Assembly (NCBI GenBank): GCA_021442155.1
Contig: CM038214.1
Coordinates: forward strand, 28,210,450 to 28,274,449
Direction of reading: 5' to 3'
DNA length: 64,000 nucleotides
Source: Cymbidium sinense
Taxonomy: Eukaryota; Streptophyta; Magnoliopsida; Asparagales; Orchidaceae
Positions within the stretch are counted from its first letter, which is position 1, and every line of letters begins with the position of its first letter. Below the pieces are notes generated by a model. It did not search any database. It was not told where the DNA came from and saw only the letters and a program-made list of their open reading frames with translations. Of this stretch, positions 20,937 to 33,200 are shown piece after piece. A program made the translations under genes and the position numbers.

Positions 20937-23248
20937 AAAATATAACTAATAAATAACTAACTAAACTAATAAATAAAATAACAAAAATAATAAATAAAAC
21001 TAAATTAAACTAACTAAAATAATAATAATAATAAAATAATAATAATAACTATAAAACTTATAAAATAATAATAATAAACTAATAACTAAACTAAAACTAA
21101 ATAATAACTAATAAAACTAATAACTAATAACTAAAATAATAAACTAAAAAATAAAACTAATAATAAAACTAAATAACTAATAATAATAATAACTAACCAA
21201 ATAAATATAACTATAAACTAATAAAACTAAATAATAACTAACTAATAATAATAAACTAATAATAACTATAACAACTATAATAATACTAAAATAAAATAAC
21301 TAAAAAAAACTAAACTAATAAATATAACACAAAACTAAATAATAACTAAAGCTAAACTAATAATTAATACTAATAAAAATTAATAATAACTAATAAATAA
21401 AACTAATAAAAACTAGTAACTAATAACTAAAACTAACAAACTAAATAATAAAATAATTAAAAAACTAAATAATAATAATAACTAAATAAATAATAAACTA
21501 AAAAATAACTAATAAAACTAATCTAATAAATAAACTAAAATAAACTAATAATAACTAAAACTAATAACTAATAATAATAACAAATAAAACTAAATAAAAC
21601 TAATAATAAAACTAATAATTCTAAAATAATAAATAGTAATAAAAATAAAACTAAAAAAACTAATAATAACTAAAAACTAATAATAATACTAACTAAAATA
21701 ATAAATAATAAACTTAATAATTACTAACTAATAAATAATAATAAAACTAATAAAATAAAACTAATAAACTATAATATAATAATAATAAATAATAGTAATA
21801 ATAATAATAATAATAACTAATTATAATAACTAGTAATAATAAAATTAATAATAAAATTAATAACTAATAACTAACTAAATAATAAATAACTAAAACTAAT
21901 ATACCAAAACTAAAAAAATAATAAAACAATAAACTAATAATAATAATAAACTAAAAAAAACTAAAAATAGTAACAACTAATAAAATAATAATAATAATAA
22001 CTAAAACTAGTAATAAAAACTAAATAACTAAACTAAAATTAAAATACTAAAATAACAAATAAAAAAATAATAACTAAAATAATAACTAAATAATAATAAC
22101 TAATAAAACTAAAATAACTAATAAAAACTAGAATAATAATAACTAAATAAAAACTAATAAAACTAAAATATAATAAAATAAACTAATTAAAATAACTAAA
22201 TAAAAACTAATAACTAACTAATAACTAAAATATAAAACTAATAAATAAATAATAGCTAAAATAATAATAATAAAACTAATAATAAAACTAATAATAACTA
22301 ACTAATAATAAAAATAATAACTAAACTTAATAATAAATAACTAATACAACTAAATAACTAAATAATAAAATCTGATAAACTAATAAAAAAATAAATAACT
22401 AAAAACTAAACTAAAAACTAAATAACTAAATAACTAATAAACCTAAAAATAATAAATAATAAAACTAAATAAAATAAATAATAACTAATAATACCTAATA
22501 ATAAACTAATAAAACTAAATAACTAAAATTAAAAAATTAATACCAATAATATAATAAATAAAACTAATAAATAACTAATAATAACTAATAAAACTAATAA
22601 AAAACCAATGAAAATAACAATAAAACTAAAACTAAAACTAAAACAAATAAACTAACCATAAAACTAAAAACTAATAGTAAACTAAAATAAATTAAAAACT
22701 AAAACTAATAATAATAATAATTAATAAAAACTAAACTAACAACTAATAAACTAATAAACTAATAGTAATAAATAATAATACTAAATAACTAAATAAAACT
22801 AATAAATAAAATAATAACTAAAATAATAATAAAATAATAAAACTAATAACTAATAATAAACTAAACAAATATAAAAAATTAACAAATAACTAATAATAAT
22901 AATAATAGTAATAATAATATAATAATAATAATAATAATAAAAATAAAAAACTAAACTAAAATAACTAAATATTAAAACTAAAGCTAAACTAATAATAAAT
23001 AATAAAACTAATAAACTAAATAATAAATAAAACTAAACTAAAACTAATAATAATAATAACTAAATAATAATAATAATAACTAAAACAAATAATACTAAAA
23101 TAACTAATGATAAACTAAAAAAACTAAACTAAATAGTAAACTAATAAATAACTAAAACTAATAAATACTAAATAATAAACTAATAATAATAATTAAAATA
23201 ACTAAATAACTAAAATAATAAGTAAATAATAACTAATTACTAATTAAT

Positions 23249-23249
23249 A

Positions 23250-23310
<61 letters not shown>

Positions 23311-23312
23311 TA
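23249..23312 (+). repeat. (AAT)n microsatellite, about 21 units
   Basis: The longest uninterrupted AAT run of the tract, suggesting slippage growth of a unit that arose within the degenerate array. Confidence 0.85.
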
Positions 23313-23416
23313 ATAATATAACAACTAATAATAAATATAACCAAAATAATAATATAAACTAAATAAAAAATATAATAAAATAATAATTAAAACTAATAAT
23401 AAACTAATATAATAAC

Positions 23417-23449
<33 letters not shown>

Positions 23450-26400
23450 CTAATAATAAACTAATAAATAAAAATAAAACTAATAATAAACTAACTAATA
23501 AATAACTAAATAACTAATAAAAACTAATAATAATAAAGATAACAAACTAGTAAAATAACTAAAATAAATAAACAAAACTAACTATAATAACTAATAAAAC
23601 TAATTAAAACTAATAAATTAATAATACTAATAACTAATAATTAACTAAAACTAATAAAACTAACTAATATAAATAAATATAAAAAAAAAACTAACTAATA
23701 AAAATAAAACTAATAACTAATAAATAACTATAAACTAAAACAAAAACTAAAATACTAATATAATACTAAAAACTAAAATAGTAAAAAAAAACTAAAATAA
23801 CTAATAACTAATAATAAATAATGACAATAACTAAAACTAAAATAACTAAAATAACAAATAACTAATTAATAAGCTAAAATAAACTAATAAAAAATAATAA
23901 CTAATATAAAAATAATATAAATAATAATAATAAAACTAAATAATAATAATACAACTAAACTAATATTAACTAATAAATAATAACTAAACTAACTATAATA
24001 CTAATAAAAATAAAAAACTAATAAAATACTAACAATATAAAAAAAACTAACTAAAGTAAATAATAATAACTATAACTAAAAATAACTAAACTAAATAATA
24101 AAAAATAATAACAAATAGTAAATAACTAACTAACTAAATAAATAAAATAAACTAAAATAACTAAACTAATATAATAACTAACAATAATAAATAATAAACT
24201 AAATAATAACTAATAATATAATAACTAAATTAATATTAAACTAAATAACTAACTAATCACTAAATAACTAAATAAAATTAACTAAACTAAAATAAATAAA
24301 ACTAATAAAATAAACTAATATAACTAATAACTAAACTAATAATAACTAATAATAATAAAAAAATATAAAATAAACTAAAACTAATAAAATAGTAATAAAT
24401 AAAATAATAATAATAATAATAATAACTAACTAACTAATAAATAAAACTAAAACTAAACTAAATAATACTAATAATAAAACTTCTAATAATAACTAATAAA
24501 ATAATAACTAAACTAATAACTAATAACTAATAAACTAAGCTAAACTAATAATAAAATAAAATAATAATAAATAATAACTAAAACTAAATAATAAACAATA
24601 ACTAATAATAACTAATAATAAATAAACTAAAAAAATAATAAACTAAAACTAAATAAACTAATATTAAACTAATAAACTAATAAACTAATAAAATAATAAC
24701 TAAATAATATAATAATTAATAAAAATAAAATAATAATAACTAGTAAAATATAAACTAATAACTACTAAACTAAGAACTATAATAATAAAATAAAACTACT
24801 AATACTAATAACTAAATTTATAATAAATAACTAATAATGGCCAATAAAATAAATAAAAAAACTAATAAACTAAATAACTAAATAAAACTAATAAATAAAT
24901 ACTAATAACTAACTAAACTAATAAAACTAATAATAAATAATAAAAAAATAATATAAACTAATAAAAAACTAAATAATGATTAATAACTAAAACTAAAACT
25001 AAATAACTTAAAACTAAACTAATCCAATAATATTAACAAAATAAAAATAATAAACTAAACTAATAAATAAAACTAAACTAACTAAAATAAATAATAACTA
25101 ATAAAAACTAACTAAACTAGCTAAAATAAAGTAATAATAACTTACTAAAAAAATAAACTAAAACTAATATAATAATAATAACTAACTAATACTAATAATA
25201 AATAATAAATAATTAATAAAGTAATAATTAATAAACTAATACAATAAACTAATAATATAATAATAAATAATAAAACTAATAAAAAAAATAAACTAATAAA
25301 TAACTAATAAAACTAATAAACCAATAATAACTAATAAATAAAAACTAAATAATAAATAATATTAATAAACTAATGACTAATAATAAACTAATAAACTAAT
25401 AACTAAAAAAACTAATAATTAATAACTAAAACTAACAAAAAAAATAATAAAATAAATAAAATAATATAATAAAACTAATAACTAAAATATAAAATAATAA
25501 ATAACTAATTAATAATAAACTAATAAACTAATACTAATAAAATAATAAATAACCTAAAATAAATAATAAATAAACTAATACTAACTAATAACTAACTATA
25601 ACTAATAAAAACTAATAATACTAATAACTAATACTAAACTAATAATAACTAATAACTAATAACTAACTAAAATAATAAACTAATATTAAATAATAATAAT
25701 AAAAATAAAAACTAATAATAACTAAAACTAAATATAATAAATACTATAATAAATAAACTAATATAATAATAAAATAAACTAAACTAATAAAACTAATAAT
25801 AAACTAATTATAAACTAATAACTAATTAATAACTAATAACTATAATAAATAATTAACTAATATTAATAATAACTTATATAATAAAACTATAACTAATAAC
25901 TAATAACTAAACTAATAACTAGAACTACTAATAATAATAACTAACTAAAACTAATAAATAACAAAATAATAATAACTAATAAATAATAACTAAAACTAAT
26001 ACTATAATAATAACTAAAAAACTAAACTAATAGTAATAATTAAAATAAACTAATAACTAATAACTAAACTAATACTAATAATAACTAATAAATAACTAAT
26101 AAACTATAATATAATAAATAATAAAACTAATAATAAATAATAATTAATTCTAAAATAATCTAAAATCTAAAATAAAATAAACTAATATTAAATAATAATA
26201 ATATTACTAATACTAATAAATAAACTAATAATAAACAATAATAATGACTAATAAATAAAACTAAATAACTAAACTAAAAAGTAGTAATAAAACTAAAAAA
26301 CTAAACTAATAACAATTAAACTAATAAAACTAAATAACTAAAATATTACTAATAACTAAAAACTAAATAACTAACTAATAACTAATAACTAATAAATAAA

Positions 26401-27299
26401 TAACTAACTAACTAATAACTAAAACTAATAATTAATAATTAAAACTAATTAATAAATAAATAATAATAACTAAATAATAACTAATAATAAACTAAATAAT
26501 AATTAAAACTAAATAACAAAATAACTAATAAACTAAACTATTAATAATAAACTATAACTAATAAACTAATAAATAAACTAATATAATAACTAATATAATA
26601 AAATAATAAATAATAAATAGTAATAAAACTAATAATATTAACTAAAACTAATAACTAAAAATAATAATAAATAACTAATAATATAAAACTAATAATAAAC
26701 TAAATAAACTAAAACTAATAATAATGAATTAAACAATATTAATAAACTAAATAAACTAAAACTAATTAATATAACAATAATATATAATATAACTAATAAA
26801 TAAATAATAATTATAAAATAAAAAACCTAATAAACTAACTAAACTTATGACAAAATAATAACTAATAATAAAAAATAACTAACTAATAAAATGTAATAAA
26901 CTATAACTAATAACTAAATAATTAATAAACTAATAATAATAATTAGCTAATTATAAAACTAATAAAACTAATATCTAAAATAACTAATAAACTAAATAAC
27001 TACCTAATAATAATAACTAATAATAACTAATAACTAATAAATTAAAAAATTAATAATAAAATAATAACTAATAATATAAAATAACAACTAATAAACTAAT
27101 AATTAATAATAACTAAACTAATAGTAATAAACTCAAAAATAACTAATAATAAAATCTAACTAATAACTAAATAACTAATAACTAATAATAATAATTAATA
27201 AATTAAAACTAAATAACTAATAACTAGTAACTAATAATACTAATAACCAGTACTTGTTAAAGAAAGTAAACAATTTTGGTTAGCATCAGCATTCTATCT

Positions 27300-27660
27300 T
27301 AGAAAATAGATTGAAGGGAAATGGGTAAAATCCATCGACTCTTTGGAAATAGATAAAGGTTGAGCAATGACCAATAAGCGTGAATTCATCGATAATACTT
27401 GAATATTGATCTTTTTTGGTAGACTACAAATCTTTTTCAAAAGATTTAGAGCTTATTATATTACTGGATGATGATTGAAGATCCTCTCTCTTGGTGTCAA
27501 CTTTTCTAGTGGAATGACATCAATGAAATTGACATAAAAGGAGAAAGAAAGGAGATTCTACTCATGAGTCTTAGTTCAAGCCGAGATGAATTCTGAACTA
27601 AAAAATGAAGATGACATCAGGTTCTTCACTAGTTAGCAGACATTGAGTAGGTAAGTACGG
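27300..27660 (+). pseudogene. Broken copy of the ORF at 46,839-47,177
   Basis: It aligns with the open frame of copy B (shared parts correspond to ILIFFG and WNDINEIDIK-like segments) but has frameshifts and stops. The product is not recognised. It precedes the ccsA relic directly. Confidence 0.45.
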
Positions 27661-27808
27661 CATATGTTGTACAAGTTGAGAGGGGAGGATCGAGTGAGGG
27701 GTAGTCTTTCCTGTGTAAATCTATTCTTCTTTTTCTTTGACTTCTCCCCAATCAAATAAAAATACAAAGAGTTCTTTTTCATACAACATCTTAATTGAAT
27801 TCTAAGTA

Positions 27809-28748
27809 ATGATATTTGCGACTTTAGAACATATATTAACTCATATTTCTTTTTCCATCATCTCAATTATGATTCTAATTAATTTGATGAGCTTATTAGT
27901 CTACAAAATTGAAGGATTACATAATTCATCAGATAAATGGATGAGAGCTACTTTTTTCTATATAATAGGATTTTTATTTATTCGTTGGATTTCTTCGAGA
28001 CATTTTTCTTTAAGTAATTTATAAAAATCGTTAATCTTCCTTTCATGGAGTTTATCTATTATTCATATGATTCCATATCTTGGGAATCAAAAAAATGATT
28101 TCAACAGTGCAATAACTTCACCAAGTGTTATTTTTACCAAAGGTTTTTCCATATTAGGTCTTTCATCTAAAATGTATGAACCTGTAATATTAGTACCTGC
28201 TTTATAATCTTAGTGGTTAATAATGCATGTCAGTATGATGCTCTTGAGCTTTGCAACTCTTTGATGCAGATCATTATTATCAATTGCTCTTATAGTGATT
28301 ACATTTCAAAAAAGAATCGATTCCTTTTTTTCAAAATAAAAAATTTTGAAGTTTATGGAAGTCATTTTTTGGTGATATGGAATTTGAATGAAAAAGGAAG
28401 TGTATTAAAAATGACTTCTTTTCTCTCATTTCAAAATTTTAATAAATATCAATGAATTTAACATTTTGATTATTGGAGTTATTGTGTCATTAGTTTAGGG
28501 TGGTTTACCTTTTTCACCATACACATTGCTATGGGCTAATGAAACATGGGGTTCTTATTGGAATTGGGACCCTATGGAAACTTGCATTTCTTACTTGGAC
28601 CATATTTGTAATTTCTTTACATACTAGAAGAAATCTAAAATTGCAAGACCAAGGAATTCAGCATTTTCTATTGAATTCTCTAAATTGGATATATTTTGGG
28701 ATCAATCTATTAGAATTCAGGTTCCATAGTTATGGTTCATTCCAATGA
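27809..28748 (+). pseudogene. ccsA: Plastid ccsA relic, copy A
   Basis: The reading frame starts [20 protein letters not shown], the normal N-terminus of plastid CcsA, a membrane protein for haem attachment to c-type cytochromes. It stops after 71 codons (HFSLSNL). Homology continues in other frames: FMELIYYSY (normally LSWSLSIIH), [11 protein letters not shown], then NACQYDALELC (normally HVSMMLLSY), the tryptophan-rich WxWDP haem-binding motif as [40 protein letters not shown] and a stop at the expected end. Total length, about 940 bp, is near the usual 960. Frameshifts and internal stops make it a pseudogene. The 5' flank normally holding trnL-UAG is deleted here, with the breakpoint at the start codon. 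Confidence 0.92.
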
Positions 28749-30230
28749 ATATATTGAATAAAATAAACTACATAAAGAATACATAAAACATTCGATACAC
28801 AATGAAAATTTGTGGAGTTTTTGAGAACCATTTCAATAGAGGCACTACATGTCAAAAGGTTCTAAAACTTTAAATGTATCTCATTACAAATCTAACACTT
28901 TTGCACCTATCTCTAAAAATATAGAGCTAAAAGAAATCTTGGATATAGATCTTTCTATTGATCCTCTTCTACAAGAGGTGGGTGGGGAATCAAGAGAAGC
29001 AAGGCTGGGCACATCATACTCTTCAGGGATTGTGTCATGTCAATTTTCATCTTTATGAATAGGGTAAGAGCCCATACCTAGAGCATAATTTGTACCAAGT
29101 GTCTAGTTTACATAACCAAAAAAGTCAGCTTTGAGGTCCGCTTTAGTCTGTTAGGTCACAAGTCCCTTGTCAGCTAGCCCTTCTCTTCTTCTTTCTTCTC
29201 TTGTTAGTCTTTTGAGCAAGAATTGGAACCAAAATCGGACTAGAACAATAACAACAATCGTAAACTCTAACAAGCACACTAGCGGGAAAAAGAAAGAGTC
29301 TAATCAAAGATAGGGCTTTTGCCAAACATCTTTTCCTCGGGGAGTATCAGTGATGATTGGAGGAAAAACTTCATGATGGAGTACGATTTGATGCTTCACA
29401 CTATTATTGCCTCTATTCATGATTGAGGATAAGCTGTGGTGAACTATTCAATTCACTTTTTTTTGGAGGGCTTTCATATATATGACTTATGCACTTCAAT
29501 CTACTAGATTGGTTCGTTTGAAATGATCCAAACTAAGACAGGTATATGGCCTCAAAATAAATAGCAAGCATAGGGAGACGAGGCCAAACCAACTTTGGCC
29601 ATGGATATGGCTTCTAGACTTGAGAGAATTTGGCTTTCCATTCAAAATGTAGAAAAATCAAGTTAACCAAAAAAAAGATATAGGCCCAACAAAAATCACT
29701 TATTTTTTGAGACCCCATTAAAAGTTTTGTCCATATGTGTTCTCTGATTATCAATTCATACTATACTAGATTCAGCCGCATTAAATTGGAATTGATAGAA
29801 TAACTCAAATAGATTTGACGACTTTTCTTGCTTGATCCCTTAATAACTTTCATCAACAAGCAGCATTTTGATAGGAACCATTAGGAATAATTTGTTAGAT
29901 ACATTGAGTTTCTATTTCAAAGATTTTTCCAAAAAGATTTCAATTTTGAATTTTATCATTTTGTTGATTAAGTTATAACTACATATACATGCATTAATGT
30001 GTATATTATCCATCGACATACATAACAAATAACTCTTCCAATTTTATAGAAAAATAAGCCAATGGTCCACTCAAGTTATACTGATTCTAAGAATGTGACT
30101 ACAAGCAAGCTATAGCCACTTCACATGAGATACTAAATTTGGGGTGTTCAGATGGCCATTAATTGAAATTGTCAGACCCCTTCTCTTGATGTAATAAACT
30201 ATTATAGCCTATCCCTACCATCTTTCAGCA
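28749..30230. other. Downstream of ccsA copy A: organellar, no gene recognised
   Basis: Plastid genomes have ndhD next to ccsA on the opposite strand; I could not find ndhD motifs. The stretch is collinear with 49,219-50,690. Short open frames such as 28,849-29,058 correspond to broken frames in the other copy and are not supported. Confidence 0.5.
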
Positions 30231-33200
30231 TCGCATACATCTGACTCTAATTTCTCTCTTGGCCAGCAGATTAGACTCTCCACCAGAGGAAGAATGATAT
30301 GTGAGGTGAGGTACTTAGGTCTAGACTCAAGGGAGTAGGGAAATGCACCACGAAAGGGGCCGAAAGACCTGAAAGATGTGTACTCTCCACTAAATAGAGA
30401 AGCTGTGGCTCTTCTTCCTCATCAGGTGTGAGTGGTTGATTGTATGATGGATTGGCACTCCAATCCACAGAAGCATACTGAGGCTTCTCATGCTACTGCT
30501 TGATACGATGACCCAACAAAGAAGGTACCTCTCTATGAGAGGCAATGAGTGCTCTTATCATCATCGATTAGTGGGTTACCTGCAAAGTCAAAGCAATAAG
30601 TCATTGTTATAAGCAGAAAGCTAAAGGTGTTGAAAAGGAAAATCTATAGCTACGACATGCATCAAAGTCAAAACATAGCTACTACTATGAGAGGTCTTGT
30701 GGGACGTGCTGGAAGCACCAACTCCCTCGCTCATATATCTTGGCACCATGCTCGAGAAGAGGAACATAAGATAGCCACAACCAATCAACCTAACATACCC
30801 ATGCTGTCTAGTGGAGCCAAGTGAATTTTAGCACATTAATCTCGATGCACATCATTGAGGTAGCATACAAGTAAGTCTCAAAAAGGACTAAGCCTAGTTG
30901 TCGTCAATTTTCTTTTTAGGGATGAAAGGTAACTTGTCATATGCACTCACTTGAAAAACCCAAACTACCAAGCTGTCTTGTTAGGGGATCCCTTTAAGGC
31001 CACCGATTGACCACATCCAACCCAGTCTCATGCTAATAAAATTACTATACACTGAGATTGTCTAAAATTGATGCATGTCTATTGTGATGATCATGCATCA
31101 ATAACTTCAACTCAGCACGTCGTGGCAAATGTATGGATGGTGGACTAATGAACCTAATCAAGAATGTAAGGAGAAAGAAGTCATTCTTCATGCAGATAGA
31201 CCATCATTAGCGAAGTCATTCCTTTCATCTATTTTTAAAGAAGGAAGGATCGATTTACAGTGAGAATGTCATCAAAACAAAACGGAAAATGGATTGAACC
31301 AAATTCTATTGCATCATCATTCTCCACTCCCGAGGTCAAGCCTTTCTCCTCATTTGGAAAGACCTCATGAATATGAGTGAAACTTCATATCCTTTTAGCT
31401 CATCTCCATTCCTTTCACCTATCCACCTTACTTGAACCAAAAGCAATGGTGAGAAGTCAAGAGTCTATTCAACTAGGAATCACTTACCATTTCTCTGCTC
31501 GGTGAACCACACCATAGCTCGAAGACCACTTGTTCTGGTGTTTATCAACTAGCTAATAAAATTTATATATTCTCTTCCTTTTCTTTGAAAGTAATATGTA
31601 AGTGGAATTGAAAAAGAAGAAAACTCACTCAAGAGGCTAATAACTTAGCCAAAGATAGAAAGAAATAGAGTTTGATAAGAAATGAATCGATTCAATCACT
31701 CATGTTTGAGTCCTTTTACACATTTGACTGAATTGAGTGAATAGGACATCTTGGTTAGAATGCCTTTTTTCACAAGTCAAAAGTTAGGGCTATAAGTAAC
31801 ACAAAGTAAGAAAGAAGAGCAAAGTTGAATCCTGAAGCAAGAAAAAAATAGGGACTTATGCCGCTAGTATATTGGATTTGTAAAGATATACAAAATTAGA
31901 ATTCTTTTTCTATTTAGTAGATAGAAAAAAAGCCAACATAACACATGAATGAGGCCTTCTATCACAAAGAAAGAGAATAGCATAGCAATAAGGAAAAGTT
32001 TAATTGAGTAAAAAAAATGTCACATTAGGGGAACACGCCTTAGAGGTCTTTCATTTGCAAGAAAGAAAGCAGTGGTTACTAGTTGGGAAGTTAGTAGTAA
32101 TCAACTGCCTAGATCATATTCTGTGGAGTTTGACCCATAAATAGTTGCCTTGAGATATAGGAGTGAGTACCATATAGCTAGCTAAGATCAGCTGATGAAT
32201 GAGAGAGCATAGGAGTATTCAGAGATTCTATAATCACTGGCAGCTTTTCACTTACTTTTTCATGTTTGACCCCTTGCTTTGGAAGAATCCAACCTATATG
32301 AGTAAGCATGGCCAGTACTTTGATGGGATTCCCTCCAAAAAGTTTCATTTCTCCATTTTGACCTCGGATAGGTCAACATAGACTAGGGAAAACAAGCGAG
32401 AAGACAGAATCAGATTTCATTGGTCTTTTCTTTCAATAGTGAGTCATAATGCGTAGGCGCTAGAGTGAGCTTCCACACTTGGACACTTGAACATTGTTTT
32501 TTTTAGTTGAAAGAGAAAGACCATGAGTGAAACTAACCAATATGTTGATATGCTTCTTCTAAAAAATCTATTTTTTTATGCTTGACCACTTTGCGAATGA
32601 GAATGAGTATATGTTGTGCTAGGCCCTTATGCTGGCTTTCCATATATATGAGTTCTGTGACTTTCCTCATTCTTAAAATCTAAACTTATGATAGAAGTCT
32701 TATCACTTAAGAGACTCATTATGGAGCCTGGTCGCCCTACACAACTTCCTTTTTTCAAAAATGAGGGTCTTCCTATCTTTTTCATTGTCTAGTGTAGTCA
32801 GGTGCTAATTCTTTTCGTCTGAGTCTTAGCTTCTAACTTCTTCTTTTCTTAGATTCTATTAGCTACACTACCTGCTTTGTTTGATAAGCTATACTTTCTC
32901 CTTTCCTAGCCTATGCTTGACTGGTCACATACACATTCATATTTTACTTCTATATATATGACATAACTCATATGTCATAGATCATATAAAGCATATGTTG
33001 CTTATGTGACTAGAAAGGACGATAGTCTTCTTTCATCGGGGCACCGATGTTGTTTTACTTATCTCATTCTAGAGAAAGTGAGTCATCCATCCAATTCATA
33101 TGCTCATGGTGAGTGAAAATGATGCACTACGTAGACATCATTTTGACCCTGTGAAAGCAAGCCCCAAGCTGTTTCATACCAAATTAGCTTCATTTGCCAT

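Larger units (their letters stand above)
16533..27250 (-). repeat. 10.7 kb G-depleted ACTAATAATAA-type tract
   Basis: The plus strand is made of CTAA, AATAA, AATAAT and AACTAA words with almost no G over 10.7 kb. Boundaries are sharp on both sides (gtcaaaataataataac on the left, ctaataaccagtacttg on the right). No fixed period or higher-order unit was apparent. On the minus strand the words are TTAG, TTTAG and TTATTAG. One aaccctaaac occurs at about 17,765-17,774. The transitional array at 39,961-40,602 joins the same words to TTTAGGG, so I infer extreme degeneration of a CCCTAAA array. Dense stops in all frames exclude coding. Base-calling error is an alternative. Confidence 0.85.

Noticed and set aside
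16533..27250. A CRISPR-like or tandem satellite array with regular units.
   Set aside because: No constant repeat or spacer length; only a shared word vocabulary.
27809..28024. A functional small ccsA-derived protein of 71 residues.
   Set aside because: It is the truncated N-terminus of a gene whose remaining parts follow in other frames with stops.
28749..30230. ndhD next to ccsA, as in plastomes.
   Set aside because: Looked for NdhD motifs on the minus strand in both copies and found none; the plastid homology seems to end just after ccsA.
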